This document shows, piece after piece, positions 1 through 8,051 of a DNA stretch of 59,698 bases. The stretch spans positions 1-59,698 of the forward strand of contig CALVUP010000009.1 in assembly GCA_944363635.1 (NCBI GenBank), read 5' to 3'. Position 1 is the first letter of the stretch. Every line of letters starts with the position of its first letter. The notes beneath the pieces were generated by a model, which worked only from the letters and a program-made list of their open reading frames with translations, had not been told where the DNA came from and did no database searches. Source of the stretch: an uncultured Bacilli bacterium. GTDB taxonomy: Bacteria > Bacillota_I > Bacilli_A > RF39 > UBA660. Both the position numbers and the translations under genes were made by a program.

Positions 1-215
1 ATATAGATGGTAAAAAAGGAACTTAAAAATTTGACAATATAATAGAATGTATTTCTTGTATCTCCCCATCCTGGTAGTATAAAAATACTTCTTTTGTTAT
101 TCCCGTATTTTTCATAATAGAGGGTTATGTTGTCGTAAGTAAATAACATATACTTCACCTACAGTATATTATGAAAAAAAGTTTTTTTTGTTAAATGAGA
201 GAAGTATTTATTGAT
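1..215. other. Left-edge noncoding stretch
   Basis: No coding region with a usable ribosome-binding site is visible on either strand. The stretch has a TTGACA at 31-36 and a small AGTAT/ATACT hairpin near 77-91. It may be the 3' flank of a gene outside the window or a short untranslated RNA, but I recognise no RNA family. Confidence 0.3.
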
Positions 216-249
216 AAAAAAAGAACTTTAGTCAAAAAGTTCTTTTTTT
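216..249 (-). terminator. Terminator of the yidD-lipoprotein unit
   Basis: Perfect 14-bp inverted repeat (216-229 with 236-249) and a 6-nt loop. On the minus strand it ends in a run of seven U. It overlaps the stop codon of the lipoprotein gene at 228-230. Confidence 0.85.
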
Positions 250-1091
250 AGTACTTCTAAATTGTTGTTGTAAATGGTAATTAAATCCATATCATTATCT
301 TTTTCTTCTTCTGTAATATTATCTAATCGATCAAAGTCTATTTTTGTTGCTTGGTAGTCTTCGACAAGTTCTTTTATAAAATCATTTTCTTCACTATTGG
401 TAATCATAATAATATAGTTGACTTGTTTGTCTTGATATAAATTTCGAATGGTTTCTTTGTCTTTGTCTGTTAAGTTACTACTTAGATCATAAACGGTAAA
501 TCCATATTTACTTAACCAATTTAAAGAACCATCACTGACAATCAAGTTCATATTTGTGGAATTGGAAGCGATTAATTTGATTTGAGCATCCATTTCACTA
601 ATTACTACTTCTAATTGATCATAGTTTTCATTAATTTCATCTTTTAAAGCTTTGTTGTTGATGTATTCTTCTAATCCTACTTTAATATTTTTTGCCATCA
701 TAAGTAGATTAGCAGGATTTAACCAAGATTCTTCTAAAGTATAATTGGAACTCATTCCATATGTACTATCAATAATTTTGATGGATTTATTTTGATCTAG
801 TAGTTTGGTAGCAATATCTCGAGCGTTTCCTAATCCGTTATAGATAAAAAGATCTTTTTTGGCAGTATCTTTAATCATCTTGTTGGTTAATTTATAGGTT
901 TGAATATTTACATCGTTCGGATAAATTTTTGTTACGGTTGCATTACTTCCATATAAATAATCTGTTAAATATTCAGTAGGGTAATCACTCGTTACAATAT
1001 CAATATCTTCCATGGTATCATTTGTAAAACATCCTGTTGTTAAAAACATCGTTATAAATAAAATGGTAATTGTATAAAATATTTTTTTCAT
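228..1091 (-). CDS. TroA/ZnuA-like substrate-binding lipoprotein lacking all histidines
   Basis: 287 residues. A lipoprotein signal with lipobox LTTGC (Cys21) places it on the outer face of the membrane. The layout follows the metal ABC-transporter binding-protein family (TroA/ZnuA/PsaA): an N-terminal [12 protein letters not shown] block, then [10 protein letters not shown] near 79-88, [14 protein letters not shown] at 123-136, and a C-terminal [13 protein letters not shown]. In that family conserved histidines bind Zn or Mn. Here the corresponding sites read NIQTY (Gln64), EESWL (Ser122) and VSDGS (185-189), and the whole protein contains no histidine. It overlaps the upstream yidD by 4 bp, so the two are co-translated. 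No permease or ATPase gene is nearby. It may bind something other than a transition metal, or act as a scaffold. Family assignment is fairly secure; function is unknown. Confidence 0.7.
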   Translation of the reverse strand: MKKIFYTITILFITMFLTTGCFTNDTMEDIDIVTSDYPTEYLTDYLYGSNATVTKIYPNDVNIQTYKLTNKMIKDTAKKDLFIYNGLGNARDIATKLLDQNKSIKIIDSTYGMSSNYTLEESWLNPANLLMMAKNIKVGLEEYINNKALKDEINENYDQLEVVISEMDAQIKLIASNSTNMNLIVSDGSLNWLSKYGFTVYDLSSNLTDKDKETIRNLYQDKQVNYIIMITNSEENDFIKELVEDYQATKIDFDRLDNITEEEKDNDMDLITIYNNNLEVLKKELFD

Positions 1092-1327
1092 TTTTTTGGC
1101 TCCTTTTTTTCTTTTTTTATAGGTACAGGATCATAACCATAATTTTTATTCAGTGGATTACATCTTAAAATTCTTTTTATTCCTAGAAAACTACCTTTAA
1201 AGAAACCGTATTCTTCTAAAGCAATTTTAAAATATTCAGAACAAGTTGGATAAAACCTACACTTGTTATGCCATGGTCCTGGGATTTTCTGGTATAGATT
1301 TATTATACCAATTAAAACTTTTTTCAT
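1088..1327 (-). CDS. yidD: Membrane protein insertion efficiency factor YidD
   Basis: 79 residues, the usual size for YidD, a small membrane-associated protein that assists YidC-dependent insertion. It shows the family core: a short N-terminal amphipathic helix, then [11 protein letters not shown] (Cys23, Cys29), a [16 protein letters not shown] segment and a closing GYDPVP. The lysine-rich tail (KKEKKEPKK) is typical. A GGTGG ribosome-binding site lies just before the ATG. It is the first gene of a two-gene minus-strand unit and its stop overlaps the ATG of the lipoprotein gene. In many bacteria yidD sits beside rnpA-yidC; here it does not. Confidence 0.93.
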   Translation of the reverse strand: MKKVLIGIINLYQKIPGPWHNKCRFYPTCSEYFKIALEEYGFFKGSFLGIKRILRCNPLNKNYGYDPVPIKKEKKEPKK

Positions 1328-1446
1328 GTTACCACCATTATCCTTATTTTATCAAATCAACAAGGTTTCGTCTATAGCAAATTTGATAAACGAGGGATTG
1401 TTTTTTATTCAATTGTTAAATATATGTGGAAGAATCATGGAATTTT

Positions 1447-1455
1447 TGTTATAAT
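1447..1455 (+). promoter_or_regulatory. Extended -10 promoter of rnc
   Basis: TGTTATAAT, an extended -10 box (TG, one base, TATAAT), ends 16 nt before the rnc ATG. No good -35 box lies 17 bp upstream, which fits an extended -10 promoter. Confidence 0.6.
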
Positions 1456-1471
1456 GATAAAGGTGAGGATC

Positions 1472-2137
1472 ATGAAAGAATTATTTAAAAGATTGAATAT
1501 AAAACCCAATCGTTTGGATCTTTATAATATTGCTTTTTCTCATTCTTCTTATGCGAATGAACATCATTTAAAGGCAGATTATGAGAGACTTGAATTTTTA
1601 GGAGATGCAGTTGTTGATTTGGCTGTAGCGGATTATTTATATAAAAATCATAATTATAAAGAAGGGGAAATGACAAAGCAAAGGGCTTCTTATGTTTGTG
1701 AGAATGCTTTATATGAATATGCGAAAGATTATGAGTTTACGAAATATATTAAAGTAGGGCATGGAGAAGAAAACGATGGTGGAAAGTTTAAAAAGGCCAT
1801 TGTTGCAGATATTTTTGAAGCGTTTATGGGGGCGGTTTATTTAGATTTGGGTTATGATAAAGCTAAAGAGGTAATTCTTCGTATTATGATTCCTTATATC
1901 GAAAATCCTGCTATTCAATTTTTTAGTGATTATAAATCAGCTTTACAAGAATGTGTTCAAACAGAACAAAGAACTTTGGTTTATGAACTTGTAAAAGAAG
2001 AAGGACCTGCCCATGATAAAAAATTTACGATTGAAGTAAAGGTCGATGATATGGTATTTGGTATTGGATGTGCAGGAAGCAAAAAAGAAGCTGAACAAGA
2101 AGCAGCGCATGATGCACTTAAAAAATTAGCTAAATAA
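1472..2137 (+). CDS. rnc: Ribonuclease III
   Basis: 221 residues, normal length. Cleaves double-stranded RNA in rRNA and mRNA processing. The RNase III signature ERLEFLGDAVVDL is at 38-50. The second catalytic cluster ADIFEAFMGA at 112-121 supplies Asp113 and Glu116. A double-stranded-RNA-binding domain fills about 150-221 and ends in the usual KKEAEQEAAHDALKKL. The start is the ATG preceded by AAGGTGAGGATC; an in-frame ATG 48 nt upstream has no ribosome-binding site and lies across the promoter. In Bacillus rnc is followed by smc and ftsY. Here the next gene is a P-type ATPase and smc lies 42 kb away. Confidence 0.96.
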   Translation: MKELFKRLNIKPNRLDLYNIAFSHSSYANEHHLKADYERLEFLGDAVVDLAVADYLYKNHNYKEGEMTKQRASYVCENALYEYAKDYEFTKYIKVGHGEENDGGKFKKAIVADIFEAFMGAVYLDLGYDKAKEVILRIMIPYIENPAIQFFSDYKSALQECVQTEQRTLVYELVKEEGPAHDKKFTIEVKVDDMVFGIGCAGSKKEAEQEAAHDALKKLAK

Positions 2138-2155
2138 TACGTATGAGGTGATTAA

Positions 2156-4501
2156 GTGGAAAGATTTCATCCTGATTATAAAGAGGGGTTAACTACAGAA
2201 CAAGTCGATCAAAGGTATAGAGAGAACTTAGTTAATTATGATGAGCAACCAAAAACGAAAACAGTAAAAGAAATTGTTAAAAGTAATTGTTTTACTTTTT
2301 TCAATTATTTAAATATTGGTCTTGGTATTTTTGCGCTTGTTGGAGGATTGCTTGGTGGTCAAGGACTTGCTTCTTTAAAAAATTGTTTGTTTATGGGTGT
2401 TATTATTTTAAATACCATTATTGGAATTATTCAAGAGATCATTTCGAAAAAAACAATTGATAAATTATCTGTTTTAGCAGAATCAAAAGTAACTACCATT
2501 CGTAATCATGAGATGGTTGAAGTTTCTCCTTATGCGATTGTTTTAGATGATATTTTGTGTTTAGAAATTGGAAATCAAGTTGTTGCGGATTCGATCATTG
2601 AAAGTGGAACGGTAGAGGTCAATGAAGCGTTTATTACCGGAGAAGAAAAAACTATTTCGAAAAGAAAAGGGGATACATTATTATCTGGTAGTTTTATTAT
2701 TAGTGGGAAATGTTATGCTAAAGTAGAACATGTTGGAAAAGAAAATTATATTTCTAAAATTTCGGCAGAAGCAAAATATGTAAAACAAGTAAATTCGGTG
2801 ATTATGCATTCTTTTGAGGCTATGCTTAAAGTATTGGCGACTTTAATAATTCCTATTGGTATTGTTTTCTTAATTAATCAATTGATTGCAACAAATTATG
2901 AATTCTCGGAAGCTATTATTTCAACAACAGCAGCATTAATTGGAATGATTCCTGAGGGACTTGTTCTTCTTACAAGTTCTGTACTTGCTGTAAGTGTAGT
3001 ACGTCTTTCCAGGTTTAAAGTTTTAGTTCAACAGCTTTATTGTATTGAAACGTTGGCAAGAGTAGATGTAATCTGTTTGGATAAAACAGGAACCATTACG
3101 GAAGGAAATATGGAAGTAAAAGATATTCTTATAAAAGGAAAGCATACGGAAGGAGAAATTGAAAAGATTTTAAGATCGATTACATATGCTTTAGATGATA
3201 AGTCACCTACTTTTATGGCTATTGAAAGTAAGTATAAAGCTAAAAAGATTTATCAAGCGATAGATACTATGCCTTTTTCTTCTATTCGAAAGTTTTCCGC
3301 CTGTAGATTTGAAGAGGGTACCTTTTATTTAGGAGCACCAGAATATCTTGTAAAAGAAAATAAAAAAGAAGAAGAAATCGAAGAGTTACAAAAAGATTAT
3401 CGTGTTTTAGTACTTGCTCATAATGAAAAAGAAATTACTGAAAAACCAACAAAATTGGATGTTTGTTGCTATATTTTAATTCAAGATAAAATAAGACCAG
3501 AGGCAAAAGAGACTCTTGAATTTTTCCAAAATGAAGGAGTTGAAGCAAAGATTATTTCAGGAGATAATCATAAAACGGTCGCAGCTATAGCAAAAAGAGC
3601 AGGTTTACAAAATGTGAAAAGCATCAATGCTATGGATATTACAGATGATAATATAGATGAAGTTGCTATGGAATATAATGTATTTGGAAGAGTAAAACCA
3701 GATATGAAAAAAAGATTGGTTATTGCCTTACAAAATCAAGGAAAAACGGTAGCGATGACGGGGGATGGCGTCAATGATGTCCTTGCATTAAAACAAGCAG
3801 ATTGTTCTATTGCTATGGCATCAGGCAGTGAAGCCGCAAGAAATGTGAGTCAACTTGTCTTATTGGATAATAATTTTAATTCTATGCCTAAAATATTGGC
3901 AGAAGGAAGAAGAAGTATTAATAATGTTGAAAGATCAGCGAGTCTTTTACTTATGAAAACCATTTTCACAATTTTACTTATTTTAATTTGTATTTTTACA
4001 ACCGAAGAATATTTCTTTATTCCCATTCATTTAACATTAATTACATTCTTTACCATATCGGTACCATCTTTTGTTCTAGCTTTAGAACCTAATACAAATT
4101 TAGTAAAAGATCACTTTATGATACGAATTATCAGCAAAGCTTTACCACCAGCTTTAACGGTTGTATTTAATATTGTAATGATTCTATTATTTAGAAATCA
4201 ATTTTCTTTAGATCCAGATTTATGTACTACTTTAACCGTGTTTTTAACAGCCGCGACAGGATTTATTTTTCTAAAGCAAATTTGTAAACCATTTAATGTA
4301 CTTCGTACTATTTTATTTGTTGTTTTGCTTTTAGGGTTTATTTATATTACCCTTACACAATACACATTCTTTAATATTATGAAATTTAATTTTGATACCG
4401 CATTAATTTTTGGAGTACTCTTAATTTGTAGTATATTTATATTTGATAAGTTGAATGCCTTTGTAAAATGGTGTTTACATATTACAAAAATTGAAATTTA
4501 A
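2156..4501 (+). CDS. P-type cation ATPase, CtpE-like
   Basis: 781 residues starting at GTG, which follows GAGGTGATTAA. All P-type ATPase blocks are present: the actuator-domain TGE loop (FITGEEK), the phosphorylation motif DKTGT with Asp309, and the hinge TGDGVND at 535-541. About ten membrane segments are arranged as M1-M2, M3-M4 and a C-terminal bundle. The M4 motif is IPEGLVLL rather than the PEGLP or CPC forms of Ca, Mg or heavy-metal pumps. IPEGL with VLVQQLYCIETLARVD matches the CtpE-like group of Gram-positive bacteria, for which calcium uptake has been shown in Mycobacterium. Calcium as substrate here is an inference. The gene follows rnc by 18 nt and ends at a hairpin terminator. Confidence 0.88.
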   Translation: MERFHPDYKEGLTTEQVDQRYRENLVNYDEQPKTKTVKEIVKSNCFTFFNYLNIGLGIFALVGGLLGGQGLASLKNCLFMGVIILNTIIGIIQEIISKKTIDKLSVLAESKVTTIRNHEMVEVSPYAIVLDDILCLEIGNQVVADSIIESGTVEVNEAFITGEEKTISKRKGDTLLSGSFIISGKCYAKVEHVGKENYISKISAEAKYVKQVNSVIMHSFEAMLKVLATLIIPIGIVFLINQLIATNYEFSEAIISTTAALIGMIPEGLVLLTSSVLAVSVVRLSRFKVLVQQLYCIETLARVDVICLDKTGTITEGNMEVKDILIKGKHTEGEIEKILRSITYALDDKSPTFMAIESKYKAKKIYQAIDTMPFSSIRKFSACRFEEGTFYLGAPEYLVKENKKEEEIEELQKDYRVLVLAHNEKEITEKPTKLDVCCYILIQDKIRPEAKETLEFFQNEGVEAKIISGDNHKTVAAIAKRAGLQNVKSINAMDITDDNIDEVAMEYNVFGRVKPDMKKRLVIALQNQGKTVAMTGDGVNDVLALKQADCSIAMASGSEAARNVSQLVLLDNNFNSMPKILAEGRRSINNVERSASLLLMKTIFTILLILICIFTTEEYFFIPIHLTLITFFTISVPSFVLALEPNTNLVKDHFMIRIISKALPPALTVVFNIVMILLFRNQFSLDPDLCTTLTVFLTAATGFIFLKQICKPFNVLRTILFVVLLLGFIYITLTQYTFFNIMKFNFDTALIFGVLLICSIFIFDKLNAFVKWCLHITKIEI

Positions 4502-4526
4502 AGAAACGACTATTGTCGTTTCTTTG
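4500..4526 (+). terminator. Terminator after the P-type ATPase gene
   Basis: 11-bp perfect stem AAAGAAACGAC/GTCGTTTCTTT with loop TATT, followed by a short T-rich tail. The tail is weak but the stem is strong. Confidence 0.7.
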
Positions 4527-4570
4527 TTGTCAAAATTGATGTAAAACGAAAAGAGAAAAAGAAGATAGCA

Positions 4571-4599
4571 TTGACAGGAAAAACGGTTAATTATAAAAT
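4571..4599 (+). promoter_or_regulatory. Promoter of the large LRR protein
   Basis: TTGACA at 4571-4576, a 17-bp spacer, and TAAAAT at 4594-4599. The start codon lies 24 nt downstream. Confidence 0.7.
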
Positions 4600-4622
4600 A
4601 AAATAGGAAAATAGGTGATGAT

Positions 4623-7600
4623 ATGGATAATAAGAAAAGAAAAAAATATAATTATATTGCAAAACTAACAGGAATACTCGCAGGATTAATTTTAGTGTTA
4701 GGTACTTCTTATGCCGTATTTAGAACAGTAACAACAGGAGAACAAGATAGTGTCATTAGTGCAGGAAAATTAGATGTAAGAATAGAAAATGAACAAGATG
4801 AAATTACTTTAGAAAATGCTTTTCCCATTACAGAAGAAGAAGGTAAAAAGCAAACACCATACACTTTTGATGTAGTAAATAAAGGAACCATAAATGCTGA
4901 GTATGATTTATATATTGAAATCGATGAGAGTGTATCAACACTTCCAGTCGATGTAGTAAGATATTATTTAACAGTAGAAGAAGATGGAACAGAAAAAATA
5001 GTAACTTCATCTGCAAGAACCATATCACAAGAAGAGGTTATTGAAAAAGAAGGAAAGAAACTTTATAAAATCGATAATAAATATCTAGATACAAGTAAAG
5101 AAAATCATTATAAATTATATTTATGGGTAGATTATAATGCTACAACAGAGCAAGCTACCAATAAAACTTTTGAAGCAAAAGTAAGCATTGAAGCTATGCA
5201 GAGTACAAATCCGGTAGTACAACAAATAGATGTCTCTGAAGCAGGAGACGGAAGTGTAACTGCCTATATGTATGCCAATGGCAATGTAGTCATTAAAGGA
5301 CAGGGGCAAATTAAAGATGATCTTTCTGATACCTTAGTATATACAAATGAAGAATTTTTAGATATTTATAAGAAAGTGTTTATTGCAGCTGGTTGTCCAG
5401 CAGAAGATGTCAAATCCTTTACATCGTTACAAGAATTTCAAGATTATCTTATGAGGTTGCAACAAGAAGATCCAGAACTATATCAGAAGTTAATGGATTC
5501 TGATTTAGAGACTATTTCACAATTGATTATTACGCAGGAAGTGTTAGAGGAACTTGGTTATAATGTTGATAATATAGAATTAACAATTGATGCTTATATG
5601 GCTTATCTAATAGAACAAGGATTAATAGATGAGAGTGGGCAGCCAACAGAAGAGGGACAGGAGTTTTATACAAAACTTGAAGAAGCAGCAAATAGTATAA
5701 ATAGCCCGACAATACCAGCAAAAAGTATAATTTTAAGTGAAGGAATTACGAATGTTCCAGAAGGATTATTTACAGGAAATGAGGATATTGTTAAAGTAAG
5801 CATACCATCCACTGTAAACGTTATAGATAATAGAGCCTTTTATGGATGTACAGGATTAAAAGAGTTAAATATACCAACAGGTGTTACTCAAATAGGTAGC
5901 CAGTCATTTCAAAATTGTATTAATTTACAAAAAATTAATTTACCTTCTACCGTAACTGTAATCGGTAACACTGCATTTAGTAATTGTAAAAAGTTAACAT
6001 CTATAGAATTACCAAATGGTTTAACAACTATAGGAACTACGTTATTTAGTAACTGCTCTAGCCTAATATCAGTAGAAATTCCAGAAAGTGTATTAACAAT
6101 AGGGAATAGTGCTTTCTCGGGGTGTTCTAGTTTACAATCAATTAAAATTCCTGAAAATGTTACAGTGATAAACTACTATGCGTTTCAAGATTGCACATCT
6201 TTGAAAACAGCGTCTATAGAGGGAAATATTACTCAGGCAGAAAATATGTTTTTTAACTGTTCAAGCCTTGCTACAGTAAAATTTGGTAAGCAATTTACTC
6301 AAATTCCAAGTAGTATGTTTGCTTCTTGTACTGGTTTAAAAAAGATAATTATACCAGAAACGGTTACTACTATAGGATTTAATGCCTTTGGTAATTGTAC
6401 AAATTTAAATACAGTAGAGATTTCAAATAGTGTAACATTGATAAACGGTAGTGCATTTAGCGGTTGTACAAGCTTAACAAATATAAAGCTACCAGAAAAT
6501 ATACTAAGTATAGAATCTTCTACATTTTATAGATGTACCAGTTTAGCAACAATAGAAATACCTGAAAGTGTTACTAGTATAGGTTCTTCTGCTTTTGGTA
6601 ACTGTACAAGTTTAGCTGCAATAGAAATACCTGAAAGTGTTACTAGTATAGGTTCTTATGCTTTTAGTAACTGTACAAGTTTAGCTGCAATAGAAATACC
6701 TGAAAGTGTTACTAGTATAGGAAATTATTCATTTCAGGATTGTACAGGGCTTACTTACTTAAGTGTGCCAGGATCCTTATCTTTTTCATATAGTAATCGA
6801 GATGCTTTTAAAAATGTTACTGGTTTAAAAAAACTAGATATAACAGGTTCAGGGAATATGCCATATAATACTTCCACTAATTACAAGTATCTTCCATGGT
6901 ATAATAGTAGAAATAGTATAGAAGATATCACCATTCATGATGGTCTTACCAGTATCGGGAATTATGCATTTTATGATTGTACTGGTTTAAAACAAATTGA
7001 CATTCCAAAGAATGTAACTAGTGTAGGAACTTATACATTTAATGGCTGTACAAGTTTAGAGGCAATTAATGTTGCGAGTGATAATACAACATATATATCT
7101 ATTGATGGAATTTTGTATAACAAAGACCAAACCAAATTAATTCGTTGCCCACAAGCTAAAGATAGTATAAGTATACCAGGAAGTGTAACAAGTATAGAAA
7201 TAAACGCTTGTTATGGGTGTAGTAAATTGACCTCGTTAGAAATTTCTAATAATGTCACAAGTATAGGAAATTATGCTTTTCAGGATTGTACAGGACTTAC
7301 TTATTTAAAGATACCAGGCGTTATATCTTTTTCAAGCAATTTTTTTACAAATGTTAGTAATTTAAAAACAATAGATATAACGGGTTCAGGAGATATGCCA
7401 AATTATACTTCTACTAATTATAAATATACTCCATGGTATAATAGTAGAAATAGTATAGAAGATATCACCATTCATGATGGTATCACAAGAATAGGAACTT
7501 ATGCGTTTAGAGATTGCACCAATTTGAGAACTATAGAAATACCTGAAAGTGTTACGGTTATGAATCAGGGTGCCTTTCAAGTCTGTTCAAACTTGATTTC

Positions 7601-7973
7601 AGTAGAAATACCAAGTGATATTATAAGAATAGAAAATGATTTATTTCATAGTTGTGGGAAATTAGAATCAGTAAAACTTCCATCAAATGTACGATATATT
7701 GGTGAATCTGCATTTCGATTTTGTGTTAATTTAACTTCTATTAATATACCAACTGCTGTAACGACTATAGGAGATTATGCTTTTTATAGATGTAGATCTT
7801 TAGATATGTTAGATATTCCAAATGGCGTACGAAGTATGGGAAGAGATGTGTTTAACGGTTGGACTTCTTCACAAACCATTAATATTGATAATACACAAGC
7901 TTATGTCGATGACACTTGGAATAGTCTTTGGGATGATGATTGTGATGCTACAATCAATTATTTAAGAACTTAG
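4623..7973 (+). CDS. Secreted BspA-type leucine-rich repeat protein with TasA/camelysin-like N-terminus
   Basis: 1116 residues. A basic N-terminus and hydrophobic segment (about 11-30) end in GTSYAVF, the kind of signal seen in SipW-processed TasA/camelysin proteins. A beta-rich domain follows (about 40-190: SAGKLDVRIENEQ, FDVVNKGTINAEYDLYI), as in TasA-type matrix fibre proteins. After a spacer, residues from about 365 onward form some thirty LRR_5 (BspA/TpLRR) repeats of 22-24 residues with the pattern IEIPESVTSIGxxAFxxCTSL. Such repeats bind host or partner-cell proteins in other bacteria. There is no LPXTG motif or C-terminal anchor, so retention would depend on the N-terminus or on fibre formation. 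The gene is monocistronic, with its own promoter and terminator. Several repeats are near-identical at DNA level. Confidence 0.85.
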   Translation: MDNKKRKKYNYIAKLTGILAGLILVLGTSYAVFRTVTTGEQDSVISAGKLDVRIENEQDEITLENAFPITEEEGKKQTPYTFDVVNKGTINAEYDLYIEIDESVSTLPVDVVRYYLTVEEDGTEKIVTSSARTISQEEVIEKEGKKLYKIDNKYLDTSKENHYKLYLWVDYNATTEQATNKTFEAKVSIEAMQSTNPVVQQIDVSEAGDGSVTAYMYANGNVVIKGQGQIKDDLSDTLVYTNEEFLDIYKKVFIAAGCPAEDVKSFTSLQEFQDYLMRLQQEDPELYQKLMDSDLETISQLIITQEVLEELGYNVDNIELTIDAYMAYLIEQGLIDESGQPTEEGQEFYTKLEEAANSINSPTIPAKSIILSEGITNVPEGLFTGNEDIVKVSIPSTVNVIDNRAFYGCTGLKELNIPTGVTQIGSQSFQNCINLQKINLPSTVTVIGNTAFSNCKKLTSIELPNGLTTIGTTLFSNCSSLISVEIPESVLTIGNSAFSGCSSLQSIKIPENVTVINYYAFQDCTSLKTASIEGNITQAENMFFNCSSLATVKFGKQFTQIPSSMFASCTGLKKIIIPETVTTIGFNAFGNCTNLNTVEISNSVTLINGSAFSGCTSLTNIKLPENILSIESSTFYRCTSLATIEIPESVTSIGSSAFGNCTSLAAIEIPESVTSIGSYAFSNCTSLAAIEIPESVTSIGNYSFQDCTGLTYLSVPGSLSFSYSNRDAFKNVTGLKKLDITGSGNMPYNTSTNYKYLPWYNSRNSIEDITIHDGLTSIGNYAFYDCTGLKQIDIPKNVTSVGTYTFNGCTSLEAINVASDNTTYISIDGILYNKDQTKLIRCPQAKDSISIPGSVTSIEINACYGCSKLTSLEISNNVTSIGNYAFQDCTGLTYLKIPGVISFSSNFFTNVSNLKTIDITGSGDMPNYTSTNYKYTPWYNSRNSIEDITIHDGITRIGTYAFRDCTNLRTIEIPESVTVMNQGAFQVCSNLISVEIPSDIIRIENDLFHSCGKLESVKLPSNVRYIGESAFRFCVNLTSINIPTAVTTIGDYAFYRCRSLDMLDIPNGVRSMGRDVFNGWTSSQTINIDNTQAYVDDTWNSLWDDDCDATINYLRT
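6535..6741 (+). repeat. Three tandem 69-bp repeats inside the LRR gene
   Basis: Three consecutive copies of a 69-bp (23-codon) unit encode CTSLAxIEIPESVTSIG. They are nearly identical at nucleotide level; two equivalent sites are at 6604 and 6673. Most other LRR units in this gene have drifted in sequence, so this block is a recent expansion and could gain or lose units in frame. Confidence 0.8.
6894..6944 (+). repeat. 51-bp exact direct repeat, copy 1
   Basis: Identical to 7431-7481, 537 bp (179 codons) downstream in the same frame. It lies within a longer similar block of about 125 bp encoding ITGSGxMP and PWYNSRNSIEDITIHDG. It marks a segmental duplication inside the repeat region. Confidence 0.85.
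7431..7481 (+). repeat. 51-bp exact direct repeat, copy 2
   Basis: Second copy of 6894-6944. Recombination between the two would remove 179 codons without shifting the frame. Confidence 0.85.
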
Positions 7974-7995
7974 ATAGTTTATACTATCTTTTTCT
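7972..7995 (+). terminator. Terminator after the LRR gene
   Basis: Stem AGATAGT/ACTATCT with loop TTAT, followed by TTTTCTTT. It begins at the stop codon. Confidence 0.7.
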
Positions 7996-7999
7996 TTGC

Positions 8000-8026
8000 T
8001 TGACAATTTTATTTTATTTTTATACT
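8000..8026 (+). promoter_or_regulatory. Promoter of the phosphohexomutase gene
   Basis: TTGACA at 8000-8005 and TATACT at 8021-8026. The 15-bp spacer is short; TACTAT at 8023-8028 would give 17. Confidence 0.5.
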
Positions 8027-8051
8027 ATTTATATAGAATAGGGTGATGGCT

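Noticed and set aside
5750..7970. Possible CRISPR or satellite array from regular short repeats
   Set aside because: The repeats are in frame and encode LRR_5 units of 22-24 residues with drifting sequence and no spacers.
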